From: Pontivivens marinum | GTDB lineage: Bacteria; Pseudomonadota; Alphaproteobacteria; Rhodobacterales; Rhodobacteraceae | Direction of reading: 5' to 3' | Length of the DNA: 64,000 nucleotides | Assembly (NCBI RefSeq): GCF_900231835.1 | Contig: NZ_OCTN01000012.1 | Coordinates: 24,569-88,568 of the forward strand | Shown: one piece after another, positions 36,538-47,015 of the stretch | How the letters are laid out: each line of letters opens with the position of its first letter | Position numbering within the stretch: position 1 is the first letter of the stretch | Position numbers and translations under genes: made by a program | The notes under the pieces: model-generated | Told to the model about the DNA's origin: nothing | The model's database searches: none | The model's input: the letters and a program-made list of their open reading frames with translations, nothing else

Positions 36538-36559
36538 AGGGCGCCCCGTGGGACGCCCT
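36538..36559. terminator. Terminator between the DUF3445 gene and glnA
   Basis: AGGGCGCCC at 36538-36546 pairs with GGGACGCCCT-type bases up to 36559. On the minus strand the stem is followed by TTTTCC, as expected for the end of glnBA. Confidence 0.75.
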
Positions 36560-36581
36560 CTCCAAATCAGTTTTGAACCGA

Positions 36582-37991
36582 TTAGCAGGAGTAGTACATC
36601 TTGTACTCGACTGGGTGTGGAGTGTGCTCGTAGGCGTAAACCTCTTCCCACTTCAGATCACAATATGCGTCGATCTGATCCTTGCTGAACACGCCGCCAG
36701 CAGTCAGGAACTCGTAATCGGCCTGCAATTCGTCCAGTGCCTCACGCAAGCTTGCGCAAACTGTTGGGATCTCGGCCAGCTCCTCTGGGGGCAGGTCGTA
36801 AAGATCCTTGTCGTTTGCTTCGCCGGGGTGAATCTTGTTCGCGATACCGTCGAGGCCAGCCATCAACAGTGCTGCGAAGCACAGGTACGGGTTGGCGGAT
36901 GGATCGGGGAAACGTGCCTCGACGCGCTTTGCCTTGGGGCTTTCTGTCCAAGGGATACGTACACAACCCGACCGGTTGGATGCGGAATAGGCGCGCAGAA
37001 CGGGTGCCTCGAATCCGGGGATCAAACGCTTGTAGGAGTTTGTGGACGGGTTCGTGAACGCGTTCAGTGCCTTGGCGTGCTTCAGGATACCACCGATGAA
37101 GTAGATGGCTTCCATCGACAGGTCAGCATACTGGTCGCCGGCAAATAGTGGCTTGCCATCTTTCCAGATCGACATGTTTACGTGCATGCCGGTGCCGTTG
37201 TCGCCGGCCATTGGCTTCGGCATGAATGTTGCCGACTTGCCGTAGGCGTCAGCCACGTTGTGGATGACGTACTTGTATTTCTGAAGGTTGTCGGCCTGCT
37301 TGGTCAGCGAGTCGAAGATCATGCCCAGCTCGTGCTGGTTCGATGCAACCTCGTGGTGGTGCTTGTCGACCTTGATGCCCATACGCTTCATGGTGGACAG
37401 CATTTCCGAGCGCAGATCCTGAGCAGGATCAACCGGGTTCACAGGGAAGTAGCCGCCCTTGATGCCCGGACGGTGGCCTGTATTGCCCATCTCGTACGCG
37501 GTGTCTGTGTTCCATGCGCCGTCAACTGCGTCGACTTCGAAGGACACCTTGTTCATCGCGGTGGAGTAACGCACATCGTCAAAGATGAAGAACTCAGCCT
37601 CGGGGCCGCAATAGAACACGTCGCCCATGCCGGAGGATTTCAGATATGCCTCTGCACGCTCGGCTGTGCCGCGTGGGTCACGGTCGTAGATTTCGCCTGT
37701 GTCAGGCTCAACAACGGTACAGTGAACGCAGATCGTTTTCTCGGCATAGAACGGGTCGAGATATGCGGAGTTCGCATCGACCATCAGTTTCATGTCGGAG
37801 TTGTTGATCGCCTTCCAGCCTGCAATGGAGGAGCCGTCGAACATGAAGCCTTCCTCAAGGAAGTCCTCGTCAACCAGATCGCTTACCACGGTAACGTGCT
37901 GCAACTTGCCGCGGGGGTCGGTGAAGCGGACGTCTACATAAGCAACGTCTTCATCCTTGATCATCTTTACGAGATCGGAGTTTGCACTCAT
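36582..37991 (-). CDS. glnA: Glutamine synthetase, type I
   Basis: 469 residues, the normal size of GSI-beta. Hallmarks are [24 protein letters not shown], the [10 protein letters not shown] loop, [10 protein letters not shown], the ATP-binding [31 protein letters not shown], and [11 protein letters not shown] with the Tyr that is adenylylated by GlnE. The enzyme makes glutamine from glutamate, ammonia and ATP. It forms an operon with glnB, which starts upstream on the same strand 48 bases away. Regulation should include adenylylation and the NtrC-type sites upstream of glnB. Confidence 0.98.
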   Translation of the reverse strand: MSANSDLVKMIKDEDVAYVDVRFTDPRGKLQHVTVVSDLVDEDFLEEGFMFDGSSIAGWKAINNSDMKLMVDANSAYLDPFYAEKTICVHCTVVEPDTGEIYDRDPRGTAERAEAYLKSSGMGDVFYCGPEAEFFIFDDVRYSTAMNKVSFEVDAVDGAWNTDTAYEMGNTGHRPGIKGGYFPVNPVDPAQDLRSEMLSTMKRMGIKVDKHHHEVASNQHELGMIFDSLTKQADNLQKYKYVIHNVADAYGKSATFMPKPMAGDNGTGMHVNMSIWKDGKPLFAGDQYADLSMEAIYFIGGILKHAKALNAFTNPSTNSYKRLIPGFEAPVLRAYSASNRSGCVRIPWTESPKAKRVEARFPDPSANPYLCFAALLMAGLDGIANKIHPGEANDKDLYDLPPEELAEIPTVCASLREALDELQADYEFLTAGGVFSKDQIDAYCDLKWEEVYAYEHTPHPVEYKMYYSC

Positions 37992-38039
37992 CTGTTTTCC
38001 TCTCTGGGTATCGTCTTGGGGAGTAAGTTGGGGCAGGAT

Positions 38040-38438
<399 letters not shown>

Positions 38439-38490
38439 TCAATCCTGTGCCATTTGATGCGGATGGTCCATCTGTCGAATCCGCGTATTA

Positions 38491-38507
38491 TGCACAAAAT
38501 TTGTGCA
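38491..38507. promoter_or_regulatory. NtrC-type binding site 1 upstream of glnB
   Basis: TGCACAAAATTTGTGCA fits the NtrC pattern TGCAC-N7-GTGCA exactly, as a 17-bp perfect-arm palindrome. It is 113 bases upstream of glnB. Together with site 2 it should activate or modulate glnBA under nitrogen limitation. Confidence 0.75.
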
Positions 38508-38510
38508 ATG

Positions 38511-38527
38511 TGCACTTTATCCGTGCG
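38511..38527. promoter_or_regulatory. NtrC-type binding site 2 upstream of glnB
   Basis: TGCACTTTATCCGTGCG fits TGCAC-N7-GTGCA with one mismatch in the last base. Its centre is 20 bp from that of site 1, two helical turns, so two dimers would bind on the same face. Tandem upstream sites are typical for NtrC targets in Rhodobacter. Confidence 0.65.
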
Positions 38528-38928
38528 ATTTGAGAAGCGCGCGCCAGCGGAAATTGCCACTAGCGTCGGGTGAGGATGCGCTTTTACAAACCATGGCAAT
38601 CATTCCTTCGTAAAACAGTCATTATCGTGCCGGCCGACAGGCGCTGCGTAGAATCAATTGGCTGCTTGATCGGTGTTAGGCGGCAATTGGCGGCGCTGCG
38701 CGACCGACCCGCTATATAATAGGCGCTGCTACACGCGATCTGTCGCCCCGTACTAGGGGTGTGGTCAGCGGTAGGGGGCGAAATCAGGATGTTTGTGGGT
38801 CCTCAGCGTAATTTCCTTGGTGATAAACGCGCTTTCAGGCAATTGCCCCTAGCGTCCCCCCGAACGCTCTGCTATCCGATGCCGGATTTCGCGGGGCAAA
38901 GTCACCCAGCGGATTACGACGGCCTGAT

Positions 38929-39013
<85 letters not shown>

Positions 39014-39069
39014 TTCAGGCCGACGTAACGAGATTGACGCCCTTTAGGGCATAGACTGAGGTGAGACGA

Positions 39070-40401
39070 ATGCAGGTCAACGAGACCCTGAACGAAGGCC
39101 TGAAGCGGGGCTACGAGATCACAATGACCGCCAGTGAACTGGCTGCCAAGGTGGACGAGAAGCTCGACGCAGCACGTCCTGAGGTCCAGATGAAGGGCTT
39201 CCGCAAGGGCAAGGTGCCTAAGGCTCTGCTGAAAAAGCAGTTCGGTAAGTCTGTCCTGGGTGAGGCAATGCAGGAAGGTATCGATGATTCGCTGAAGGCG
39301 CATTTCGAAACCACTGGCGACCGTCCGGCCATGCAGCCAAACGTCACCATGAAGAATGATGACTGGAAAGAGGGCGACGATGTTGTCGTCGACGTTTCCT
39401 ACGAGAAACTGCCTGAGATCCCCGAGCTGGATTTCGCGACCCTGACAGTTGAAAAACTGACAACCGAGGTTGAGGACGAAGCGGTTACCGAGGCGCTCGA
39501 TAACCTTGCAGCGACTGCTCAAAACTTTGAGAAGCGCCGCAAGGGTTCCAAGGCGAAGGACGGCGATCAGCTGACCATCGACTTCCTCGGAAAAGTTGAC
39601 GGCGAAGCCTTTGAGGGCGGCGCTGCTGAGGACTTCCCCCTGACGCTCGGCTCCGGCCAGTTCATCCCCGGCTTCGAAGAGCAGCTGGTTGGTGTGAAGG
39701 AAGGCGAAGAAGTCGCTGTTGAGGTTACGTTCCCTGAGGAATATCAGGCCGCAAACCTCGCTGGTAAGGCTGCTGTGTTCGACGTAACCGTCAAGGCTGT
39801 TTCCGAGCCGAAGCCCGCTGAAGTGAACGACGAACTGGCCGTTAAGTACGGCGCAGAAGACCTCGAAGCACTCAAGGGTCAATTGCGTGAGCGTCTGGCC
39901 GCTGAATATGCCAATGCTGCCCGCACCGTGACCAAGCGGAACCTGCTGGACGCGCTGGACGGCGCTGTTTCCTTCGACCTGCCGCCAAGCATGGTTGAGG
40001 CTGAAGCAAGCCAGATCGCACATCAGCTGTGGCACGAGGAAAACCCTGATGTTCAGGGCCACGATCACGAGAAGATCGAGCCAACTGACGAGCACAACGC
40101 ATTGGCAACCCGCCGCGTTCGCCTCGGCCTGTTGCTTGCCGAAGTAGGCCAGAAGCAGGAAATCCAGGTTACTGACCAGGAATTGCAGCAGGCGGTCTTC
40201 CGTCAGGCGCAGCAGTATCCGGGTCAGGAGAAGGCATTCTTCGACTTCATCCAGTCCAACCAGCAGGCGTTGCAGCAAATCCGCGCACCTCTGTTTGAGG
40301 ACAAGGTTGTCGATTACATCCTTGAGTTGGCTAAGATCGAGGAGAAGACTGTCTCCAAGGAAGATCTGCAAAAGGCGATCGAGGAAATGGACGAGGAGTG
40401 A
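39070..40401 (+). CDS. tig: Trigger factor
   Basis: 443 residues. The ribosome-binding N-domain has the signature [20 protein letters not shown], the middle domain is FKBP-like ([44 protein letters not shown]), and the C-terminal chaperone domain is helical with [16 protein letters not shown]. The protein catches nascent chains at the ribosome exit. The ATG at 39070 with GAGGTGAG upstream is chosen over a GTG at 39061. The gene follows tRNA-Leu and ends before a strong terminator. Its neighbour clpP-clpX, often directly after tig, is 4 kb downstream here. Confidence 0.97.
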   Translation: MQVNETLNEGLKRGYEITMTASELAAKVDEKLDAARPEVQMKGFRKGKVPKALLKKQFGKSVLGEAMQEGIDDSLKAHFETTGDRPAMQPNVTMKNDDWKEGDDVVVDVSYEKLPEIPELDFATLTVEKLTTEVEDEAVTEALDNLAATAQNFEKRRKGSKAKDGDQLTIDFLGKVDGEAFEGGAAEDFPLTLGSGQFIPGFEEQLVGVKEGEEVAVEVTFPEEYQAANLAGKAAVFDVTVKAVSEPKPAEVNDELAVKYGAEDLEALKGQLRERLAAEYANAARTVTKRNLLDALDGAVSFDLPPSMVEAEASQIAHQLWHEENPDVQGHDHEKIEPTDEHNALATRRVRLGLLLAEVGQKQEIQVTDQELQQAVFRQAQQYPGQEKAFFDFIQSNQQALQQIRAPLFEDKVVDYILELAKIEEKTVSKEDLQKAIEEMDEE

Positions 40402-40425
40402 TCCTCAACCATATCGGTTCAGAAT

Positions 40426-40451
40426 GGGGCGTCCTGCGGGGCGCCCTTTTT
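40426..40451 (+). terminator. Rho-independent terminator of tig
   Basis: GGGGCGTCC and GGGGCGCCC form a stem around TGC and are followed by TTTTT at 40447-40451, 25 bases after the stop codon. Confidence 0.85.
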
Positions 40452-40460
40452 CATTTATGG

Positions 40461-41588
40461 CTAGGCGGCCCTGTGGGCTGAGCCACCATTGCCCTGACGG
40501 CCACGCATTAGGGCAATAGCCTCGTGACTGCGCGTCGTGGGCCGATAGGCGGGGAAGGGCTGTAACAGCGCGTCACCATGTGGGGCGTTGGGGAATAGCT
40601 CGTCGAGCTCGCTCAGAATGTTGTGGTCTAGTATACGCTGACTATGGGCGGCTGGACGAAAACTCTCACTCGGCAGGCCTGCGCTCCAAATAATTTCGTG
40701 TTGATCAAACATGATGTGTACATAGACGATCCCATCGCGCCCGATGGGGCGCGTGCTAATCCCGGATTGCCCGACCAACTGGCGCGCAGGGATCAGTACA
40801 GCATCGCATCCAAGGATTGTTTGGCAACAGGGATCATCAAAGAGTAACCGATGCGCGGGTGATACCTCGATCCTTTGTGACGGCCGGTTGGGTCCAAGGC
40901 AGCCAGCGGCCAGTCGAACGGGCATGAGGTGCTGTGACGTAATGCCTGCGCGAATGTGTTGCCGTCCAACCCATCGCACACAAACCGGTCCATTATCCCG
41001 CGTAATAACCAGATCACCGGGGGCCAGAGATTCGACATTTATGGAGCCTGTGGGCGTCAGGATCGGCGTTCCCGCGACGAAGCAGATAACGCCAGCATCC
41101 GGATCGGATGCCTGAATCTCGGTGAGGTCCAGCTCCCCATCACCGCCATCGGCCAAATCGCCGCCCTGTTCCACGACAAAGGTGCCGGAGCCGCCATCCT
41201 CCTCCGCCTCGGTGTTTTCACTGCTGAAGCCCGTCAGGGACATGATGTAGTTGGGGCCGTTATACATCCCCAATACGATGTAACTGTCGCCAGCAGCGGT
41301 GTTTGAGTAGGCGTTAGGCGTTGCGAAGGTTGAGCTGCCGTTTATCTTGGTGCCTAGTACCAGCGTACCGCTGCCATTATCGACTGCGGTGTAGATGTCG
41401 AACTGATCACCGTTTTGAACCTGCGCGTCGTTGCCGACAGTACGTACCAGAAAGAACCTGTCGGTTGTGGTGCCAAGCGGGTTGATGCCGTTCACGGTTA
41501 GGGTGTTGGTGTAGGTGGGTGGCGGATTGGAAAAAACCGAAGTTGCTATATGTAGCAAGCTGATCCCCTGAGAGGAGAAACTGTTCAC
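40461..41588 (-). CDS. Hint (Hedgehog/intein) domain protein
   Basis: 375 residues. The N-terminal part (1-165) is low in charge and rich in Thr, Gly and Asn, like surface proteins, and ends in an acidic segment (LADGGDGELDLTEIQASDPD). The Hint domain starts with the splice-like VICFVAGTPILTPTGSINVESLAPGDLVITRDNG and continues VRWVGRQHIRAG, SPAHRLLF and VHIMFDQHEIIWSAGLPSESF. In this family (Hint_2) the Cys before FVAGT can autoprocess, but no functional data are known to me for such proteins. The GTG start at 41588 is weak: a neighbouring ATG at 41601 lies in another frame, so the true start or a frameshift is open. Confidence 0.82.
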   Translation of the reverse strand: MNSFSSQGISLLHIATSVFSNPPPTYTNTLTVNGINPLGTTTDRFFLVRTVGNDAQVQNGDQFDIYTAVDNGSGTLVLGTKINGSSTFATPNAYSNTAAGDSYIVLGMYNGPNYIMSLTGFSSENTEAEEDGGSGTFVVEQGGDLADGGDGELDLTEIQASDPDAGVICFVAGTPILTPTGSINVESLAPGDLVITRDNGPVCVRWVGRQHIRAGITSQHLMPVRLAAGCLGPNRPSQRIEVSPAHRLLFDDPCCQTILGCDAVLIPARQLVGQSGISTRPIGRDGIVYVHIMFDQHEIIWSAGLPSESFRPAAHSQRILDHNILSELDELFPNAPHGDALLQPFPAYRPTTRSHEAIALMRGRQGNGGSAHRAA

Positions 41589-41743
41589 CTGCCATATCCA
41601 TGTCCGCGCCGCCCACCGATGGGTGAGCGGTTGCCCTTTATCCGAGTTGCCCGCAGGCGAAAACTGCGTATTCGCATGTTTTCACACAGGGGTTAATGGG
41701 GTCTTTAGCTGTTATCCTACTCTAATTTAGGGGATTTAGATAG

Positions 41744-43402
41744 CTATTCGCCCAATTCAACCGGTCCAAGCTGCGCCCAGCAATCACCGGGCCCCGGATT
41801 GGTTGGCGCGGTCGTTCCGCCGAGGTGATGCATCACTCCCCAAACAGCGTTCAGGGCGGTGGACACGGCCCCCTCAACCCAACCGGGGGTCCAGCTCACA
41901 TCATCACCGGCGAGGAAGATGCCCCTTTCCGTCGGTGAGTGATTCTGCTGCATGAAATGTGCGTACATACGGTGGTTGTAGCGGTAATGCCCCGGCAGAG
42001 CGCCCTTGAACGCGCCAAGGAAATTGGGGTCGGCCTCCCAGCTTACCGTGATTGGGTCGCCGAGAATGTGGCTGCGAATATCGACATCGGGATAGATTTT
42101 TTCCAATGCACCTAGAGCAAGCTCCACTCGTTTTTCTGGCGAAAGGGGCAGCATTTTTAGCGCATCGGTCATCCACGCATAGCTAAGGCACATAACGCCG
42201 GGGCGGCCCTCACCCTGATCCAGCAGATAGGTTCCGCGCGTCAGGCGATCGGTCAGGGTCATCGACATGACCTCGCGCCCATCCGCGTCGCGATCCCGCC
42301 AGAAGGCACGGTCGGTCATGACAAAGGTTTTGGAGCTTTGCATATAACGGGTGCGATCCAGGGCCATCCACAGCTTAGGGGAAAACAGCTCCTCCTGAGT
42401 GTCGATGGATGTGGTCATGAGCCAGCTTTGACAGGTGACGATCATCGCCTCGAACGTTTGGGTGCTGCCCCAAATGTCCGTAACCGATAGGTTGCCCAAA
42501 TCATCGCGGAAGATACGTGCAGCCCCCGCACGCGGTGCGCCATTGTGCAGCGATTTCAGCGTGGTGCCGTGCGGCCAGTGGACCGGATTGACGGGAGCGT
42601 GATCGAACAACCCCTGCGGCACCTGTGCGGCGCCGCCTGCGATCATGTGTTGATCCTCGTCCAGCTCTGTCAGATTGACCCGCAGGATTTCCAGCATGGA
42701 GTTCGGAAAGTCGCTGTCCCAGCCACCGGTGCCGAATCCGACTTGGCCGAAAACCTCGCGGTGGTGAAAGCTGAGTTTCTGGAAGGCATCAGAGGATACG
42801 ATGAAATCGTAGAATGTGCGTTCGTCCCATGCGGCGACGAGGGGATCCCAGATTTCCTTGATCCGCGTGACATCGCGCGCGGCGATTGCTGCCTTGAGGT
42901 CAGAGAATTTCGCGCCCTCCTCAAGCGCAGAATCATATGCCTCCGCGACCTCACGGTACAGATCGGGCAGATCGTCGAGGGTTTCGGCGTAATGCCGTCT
43001 GCCCTCAATCTCGATCACGGTGGAGCCTGCTGCGGGTGTCAGGGGGTTAGGGAAGGGGCGCGTGCTCAGGCCCAGCTTGTTGATGTAGTGGTAAAACCCG
43101 CGCGACGATTTGGGAAACCGCATCCCGCCAAGTTCAGCGACGATATCGGTCTGTCCGGTAAAGGGTTGCGAGCGTAGTCGCCCGCCGATTTGTCCCGGCT
43201 CGTAGATCACGGGGTGCAGCCCCATGCGCATCAATTCATAGGCCGCGGTGATTCCCGCCATGCCGCCGCCGATCACGGCAACCTTCGCGCCGTGCATCTG
43301 CGGTGGGACTGAGCCTAACCCCGCAGGGTGGCCCAGCCATTTATCGTATGAAAAGGGGAAGTCAGGTCCAAAGGCGGTAACGTCTTGGGTCGTAGGGCTC
43401 AT
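41744..43402 (-). CDS. davB: L-lysine 2-monooxygenase (flavin amine oxidase family)
   Basis: 552 residues, an FAD-dependent enzyme of the tryptophan/lysine 2-monooxygenase group. The N-terminus TAFGPDFPFSYDKWLGHPAGLGSVP is that of DavB, followed by the dinucleotide fold VAVIGGGMAGITAAYEL, the GRLRSQPF segment, ELGGMRFPKSSRGFYHY, FGTGGWDSDFPNSMLEI, and the closing LAGDDVSWTPGWVEGAV. It oxidises L-lysine to 5-aminovaleramide and CO2. The overlapping davA gene encodes the matching amidase. The resemblance to my memory of Pseudomonas DavB is strong; a tryptophan 2-monooxygenase role is less likely. The remaining steps (davT, davD) are not in the window. Confidence 0.85.
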   Translation of the reverse strand: MSPTTQDVTAFGPDFPFSYDKWLGHPAGLGSVPPQMHGAKVAVIGGGMAGITAAYELMRMGLHPVIYEPGQIGGRLRSQPFTGQTDIVAELGGMRFPKSSRGFYHYINKLGLSTRPFPNPLTPAAGSTVIEIEGRRHYAETLDDLPDLYREVAEAYDSALEEGAKFSDLKAAIAARDVTRIKEIWDPLVAAWDERTFYDFIVSSDAFQKLSFHHREVFGQVGFGTGGWDSDFPNSMLEILRVNLTELDEDQHMIAGGAAQVPQGLFDHAPVNPVHWPHGTTLKSLHNGAPRAGAARIFRDDLGNLSVTDIWGSTQTFEAMIVTCQSWLMTTSIDTQEELFSPKLWMALDRTRYMQSSKTFVMTDRAFWRDRDADGREVMSMTLTDRLTRGTYLLDQGEGRPGVMCLSYAWMTDALKMLPLSPEKRVELALGALEKIYPDVDIRSHILGDPITVSWEADPNFLGAFKGALPGHYRYNHRMYAHFMQQNHSPTERGIFLAGDDVSWTPGWVEGAVSTALNAVWGVMHHLGGTTAPTNPGPGDCWAQLGPVELGE

Positions 43403-44169
43403 CCATAGAGCTCCGTTCGGGTCTGGGAGAGATAGTCGAGATCGGCGCGGACCCGCGTCACGTCGTCTCGCTCGATATCGGCGAGCACCAATCCCGTCGC
43501 GTCACCTGCGCGGGCCAGATCCTCACCATCGGGGCCTACGATACAGCTTAAACCGCAATAGTCGAATGTCCCGTCAGGGCCGGTGAAGTTTGCATAGGCA
43601 ATCGCCACGCCGTTTTCCTGCGCGCGGGCAGGGACCAGTCGCGTCGCAACGCCGGTATAGGGAACCATGTTTGCCGTGGGGACCAGCAACAGTTCCGCGC
43701 CGCGTCGCGCCAATGTGCGGGCTGTTTCGGGGAACTCGATGTCGAAACAGATCGCCAGCGCGCACTGTAATCCGCCAAATTCGAACACGTTGGATAATGC
43801 GTCACCCGCTGTGAACAGGTCGCGATCCATGTCGCCATAAAGATGCGTTTTGCGATAGGAGGAGACGAGGCTGCCGGTCGCGTCAAAAAACGCGACGGTG
43901 TTGTAGCCGCCCAGTTCCGGCCCGCCGACCAGAATCGATATCCCGTGCTTTACCGCGATTTCGGCGGCCTTTGCCCATAGCCCGTCATCTAATGCGCATT
44001 CACGCTCACGTATTGCCTCACGCCCAACAGCATAGCCGCTGAGATACATTTCTGGCGCTATTAGCAATGTTGCACCGCAGGCGACAGCCTCGGCCGCGGC
44101 GTCGGATAGGCGGTTCAGCGCACGCCATGGCGTGATTGTAGGGGGGGCCTGCATAAGGGCGATACGCAT
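43399..44169 (-). CDS. davA: 5-aminovaleramidase (carbon-nitrogen hydrolase)
   Basis: 256 residues of the nitrilase superfamily. The catalytic triad appears as LLIAPEMYLSGY (Glu), SYRKTHLYGDMD (Lys) and CFDIEFPETAR (Cys), with PTANMVPY and RAQENGVAIAYANFTG typical of the amidase branch. It should hydrolyse 5-aminovaleramide to 5-aminovalerate and ammonia after DavB. Its stop and the davB start overlap in ATGA, so they are translated together. The ATG at 44169 follows GGAAAGGA; an ATG at 44199 is upstream of that site. Confidence 0.85.
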   Translation of the reverse strand: MRIALMQAPPTITPWRALNRLSDAAAEAVACGATLLIAPEMYLSGYAVGREAIRERECALDDGLWAKAAEIAVKHGISILVGGPELGGYNTVAFFDATGSLVSSYRKTHLYGDMDRDLFTAGDALSNVFEFGGLQCALAICFDIEFPETARTLARRGAELLLVPTANMVPYTGVATRLVPARAQENGVAIAYANFTGPDGTFDYCGLSCIVGPDGEDLARAGDATGLVLADIERDDVTRVRADLDYLSQTRTELYG

Positions 44170-44421
44170 AATGTTCCTTTCCGCCGCGTCGTGCGGCACT
44201 GCGTTATAAGATGGCGCAAATTGAGCAAATGCCCAGAGCTATAACGGATAGCGCGCTGCTCATTGGCTGAAATAGTGGCTTATAGATAGCATTAAGGACG
44301 CGTCGTGTTGATCATCGTGTCCGAGCTGCCCTTGCAGACCCTTCGGCCCGACATTACACCTTACAGAACTTTCCCCAATACAGGGCTGCGATCCGCGCAG
44401 TCGAAGGAAGAGGCACAGGCC

Positions 44422-45042
44422 ATGAATGATCCGATCGAAACCTACATGAACCTCGTGCCTATGGTCGTGGAGCAGTCGGCGCGCGGCGAACGTGCGTTCG
44501 ACATCTTTTCCCGACTGCTCAAGGAACGGATCGTTTTCGTAAACGGTCCGGTCCATGATGGCATGGCATCGCTAGTGGTGGCGCAGCTGCTCTGGCTTGA
44601 GGCGGAAAACCCTAAAACCGAGATCCAGATGTATATCAACTCGCCCGGTGGCGTGGTGACATCCGGCCTCTCGATCTATGACACGATGCAGTATATCAAG
44701 CCTAAGGTATCGACCCTATGTGTTGGTCAGGCTGCGTCCATGGGGTCACTGCTGCTGACCGCAGGGGCCAAGGACATGCGCTTCTCGCTGCCTAACAGCC
44801 AAATCATGGTTCACCAGCCATCCGGCGGTTATCAGGGGCAGGCGACGGACATCATGATCCACGCCCGCAACACCGAGAAGCTGAAAAAGCGCCTCAACGA
44901 AATCTATGTCGAACATACCGGACAGGATTACGATGTGGTTGAGCAGGCGCTGGAGCGTGACAACTTCATGATGCCCGAGGATGCAAAAGAGTGGGGCCTG
45001 ATCGATAAGGTTCTTAAGCCACGCGGACACGATGCGGAGTAA
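44422..45042 (+). CDS. clpP: ATP-dependent Clp protease proteolytic subunit
   Basis: 206 residues. The serine protease triad is visible: [11 protein letters not shown] with Ser106, MVHQPSGG with His131, and LERDNFM with Asp180. The N-terminus [33 protein letters not shown] fits ClpP1, so the ATG at 44422 is chosen, although an open frame extends upstream to 44305. The tetradecameric protease works with ClpX, encoded 143 bases downstream. Confidence 0.97.
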   Translation: MNDPIETYMNLVPMVVEQSARGERAFDIFSRLLKERIVFVNGPVHDGMASLVVAQLLWLEAENPKTEIQMYINSPGGVVTSGLSIYDTMQYIKPKVSTLCVGQAASMGSLLLTAGAKDMRFSLPNSQIMVHQPSGGYQGQATDIMIHARNTEKLKKRLNEIYVEHTGQDYDVVEQALERDNFMMPEDAKEWGLIDKVLKPRGHDAE

Positions 45043-45185
45043 TCCGTCGTCACAGTGCGGCACCTAAATGTGACAGGCGTTGCGGGAATCAGTCCCGCGC
45101 GCCTTGTCATTTCGGAACTGTAGGGTTCCAATGTACGGACCACCGGCCCCTTTCGTCAGGGTCAGTCCGGTGAGAGGAGAATGCG

Positions 45186-46451
45186 ATGAGCAAATCAAGC
45201 GGCGAATCGAAGAACACCCTCTATTGCTCCTTCTGCGGAAAGAGCCAGCATGAGGTCCGCAAACTGATCGCGGGGCCAACGGTTTTCATCTGTGATGAAT
45301 GCGTCGGCTTGTGCACGGACATTATTCGTGAAGAAACAAAATCCGGATTGGTCAAATCCTCGGATGGCGTACCCACGCCGCAGGAAATTTGTCAGGTTCT
45401 GGATGATTACGTTATCGGGCAGGAGCAGGCCAAGCGCGTGCTCTCCGTTGCGGTTCACAACCATTACAAACGACTGGATCACGCGTCGAAAAACTCCGAC
45501 GTTGAACTGGCGAAATCCAACATCATGCTGATCGGTCCGACCGGTTGCGGTAAAACGCTGCTTGCGCAGACGCTTGCCCGCATTCTGGACGTGCCGTTCA
45601 CGATGGCCGATGCGACTACGTTGACCGAGGCAGGATATGTGGGTGAGGATGTTGAGAACATCATCCTCAAGCTGCTGCAATCCGCCGAGTACAATGTTGA
45701 GCGTGCGCAGCGCGGCATCGTCTATATCGATGAGGTTGATAAGATCAGTCGTAAGTCCGACAATCCATCCATCACGCGCGATGTATCGGGTGAGGGCGTG
45801 CAGCAGGCGCTGTTGAAGATTATGGAGGGCACCGTGGCCTCCGTACCGCCACAGGGCGGGCGCAAGCATCCTCAGCAGGAATTCCTGCAAGTGGACACGA
45901 CAAACATCCTGTTCATCTGTGGCGGCGCCTTTGCGGGCCTCGACAAGATCATCGCGCAACGCGGTCGTGGCTCTGCCATGGGCTTCGGTGCGGATGTGCG
46001 TGACAAGGACGAGAAGGGCATCGGCGACCTGTTTATGGAGCTGGAGCCTGAGGACCTGCTGAAATTCGGGCTGATTCCCGAATTTGTTGGCCGTCTGCCA
46101 GTTATCGCAACCTTGCGCGATCTGGACGAGGACGCTCTGGTCACGATCCTGTCCGAGCCGAAGAATGCACTGGTCAAGCAATACCAGCGCCTGTTCGAGA
46201 TGGAGAGCGCGAAGCTGACCTTCACGGATGAGGCCCTGAAATCCATCGCCCAAAAGGCGATTGAGCGTAAGACCGGCGCACGTGGCCTGCGTTCGATCCT
46301 TGAGGCGGTCCTGCTGGACACGATGTTCGACCTTCCCGCACTTGAGGGTGTCGAGGAAGTCGTCGTGAAGCCGGACGCGATTGAGGGTGTGGGCAAGCCG
46401 ATCTACGTCTATTCGGACAAGGAAGCGGCGGAACCTGCAACCGCAGGATAA
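45186..46451 (+). CDS. clpX: ATP-dependent Clp protease ATP-binding subunit ClpX
   Basis: 421 residues. The N-terminal zinc domain has four Cys in [12 protein letters not shown] and [10 protein letters not shown]. The AAA+ part has Walker [14 protein letters not shown], Walker [11 protein letters not shown], the pore loop around AGYVGEDVE, and the IGF-type segment [17 protein letters not shown] that docks on ClpP. Sensor 2 is [10 protein letters not shown]. It unfolds substrates and feeds them to ClpP. GAGAGGAGA precedes the ATG. An almost perfect hairpin follows the stop. Confidence 0.98.
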   Translation: MSKSSGESKNTLYCSFCGKSQHEVRKLIAGPTVFICDECVGLCTDIIREETKSGLVKSSDGVPTPQEICQVLDDYVIGQEQAKRVLSVAVHNHYKRLDHASKNSDVELAKSNIMLIGPTGCGKTLLAQTLARILDVPFTMADATTLTEAGYVGEDVENIILKLLQSAEYNVERAQRGIVYIDEVDKISRKSDNPSITRDVSGEGVQQALLKIMEGTVASVPPQGGRKHPQQEFLQVDTTNILFICGGAFAGLDKIIAQRGRGSAMGFGADVRDKDEKGIGDLFMELEPEDLLKFGLIPEFVGRLPVIATLRDLDEDALVTILSEPKNALVKQYQRLFEMESAKLTFTDEALKSIAQKAIERKTGARGLRSILEAVLLDTMFDLPALEGVEEVVVKPDAIEGVGKPIYVYSDKEAAEPATAG

Positions 46452-46473
46452 ACCACGCCTTGCGATCTATTCC

Positions 46474-46503
46474 TAACGGCCCTGATGAAAATCAGGGCCG
46501 TTA
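46474..46503 (+). terminator. Hairpin terminator of clpX
   Basis: TAACGGCCCTGAT and ATCAGGGCCGTTA form a perfect 13-bp stem with GAAA loop, 23 bases after the clpX stop. No long T-run follows. Confidence 0.75.
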
Positions 46504-46633
46504 TCAGTTGTACGGGGATAGGCGCAAATTTCCCATCAGTAGGGCAGGTTGTGATCGGTTTCAGATGCCTCACCACTGGACCTCTGCGCGCAAATGCGTA
46601 CATATGCTGACAACGACCCAGCGGAGCGACACC

Positions 46634-47014
46634 ATGAACTTCATCCTGCGCCTTCTGACCTGGTGGGACACATCCACCATCGGCACCCAAATCTTCACCG
46701 CCCGTCATGGGGAAAAAGTGGGAGAGGATGCTCAGGGCAACGTCTTTTACCAAAAGGATGGCGGCAAACGGCGCTGGGTGATCTATAACGGTGATATGGA
46801 GGCGTCCCGCGTTTCCCCTGAATGGCATGGCTGGCTGCATCACACATGGCAGAAGCCCCCGACCGAGGCACCATTGCCCCGCAAGGCGTGGGAAAAGCCG
46901 CATCAGGAAAACCTGACCGGCTCTGCGCTCGCCTATCGCCCACCAGGTTCGATTCTGTCGCCAGGACACGCACCACGTGCGCGCGGCGACTATGAGGCAT
47001 GGAGCCCAGAATAA
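46634..47014 (+). CDS. NDUFA12-like NADH:ubiquinone oxidoreductase subunit (17.2 kDa family)
   Basis: 126 residues of the NDUFA12/B17.2 family: [60 protein letters not shown], and the C-terminal [11 protein letters not shown] with GDYEAWSPE. This is a supernumerary complex I subunit shared by alphaproteobacteria and mitochondria. Its position outside the nuo operon, next to mlaD, is common in the group. The ATG at 46634 begins the homologous region. mlaD starts one base after the stop. Confidence 0.93.
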   Translation: MNFILRLLTWWDTSTIGTQIFTARHGEKVGEDAQGNVFYQKDGGKRRWVIYNGDMEASRVSPEWHGWLHHTWQKPPTEAPLPRKAWEKPHQENLTGSALAYRPPGSILSPGHAPRARGDYEAWSPE

Positions 47015-47015
47015 T

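Noticed and set aside
41744..43402. Reading the flavoenzyme as tryptophan 2-monooxygenase (IaaM) of an auxin pathway
   Set aside because: The N-terminal FGPDFPFSYDKWLGHPAGLGS type and the DavA-like partner fit lysine monooxygenase better; an IaaH-type amidase (amidase signature family) is absent.
45195..46253. Minus-strand open frame opposite clpX
   Set aside because: ClpX has all its motifs on the plus strand; no homology seen in the shadow frame.
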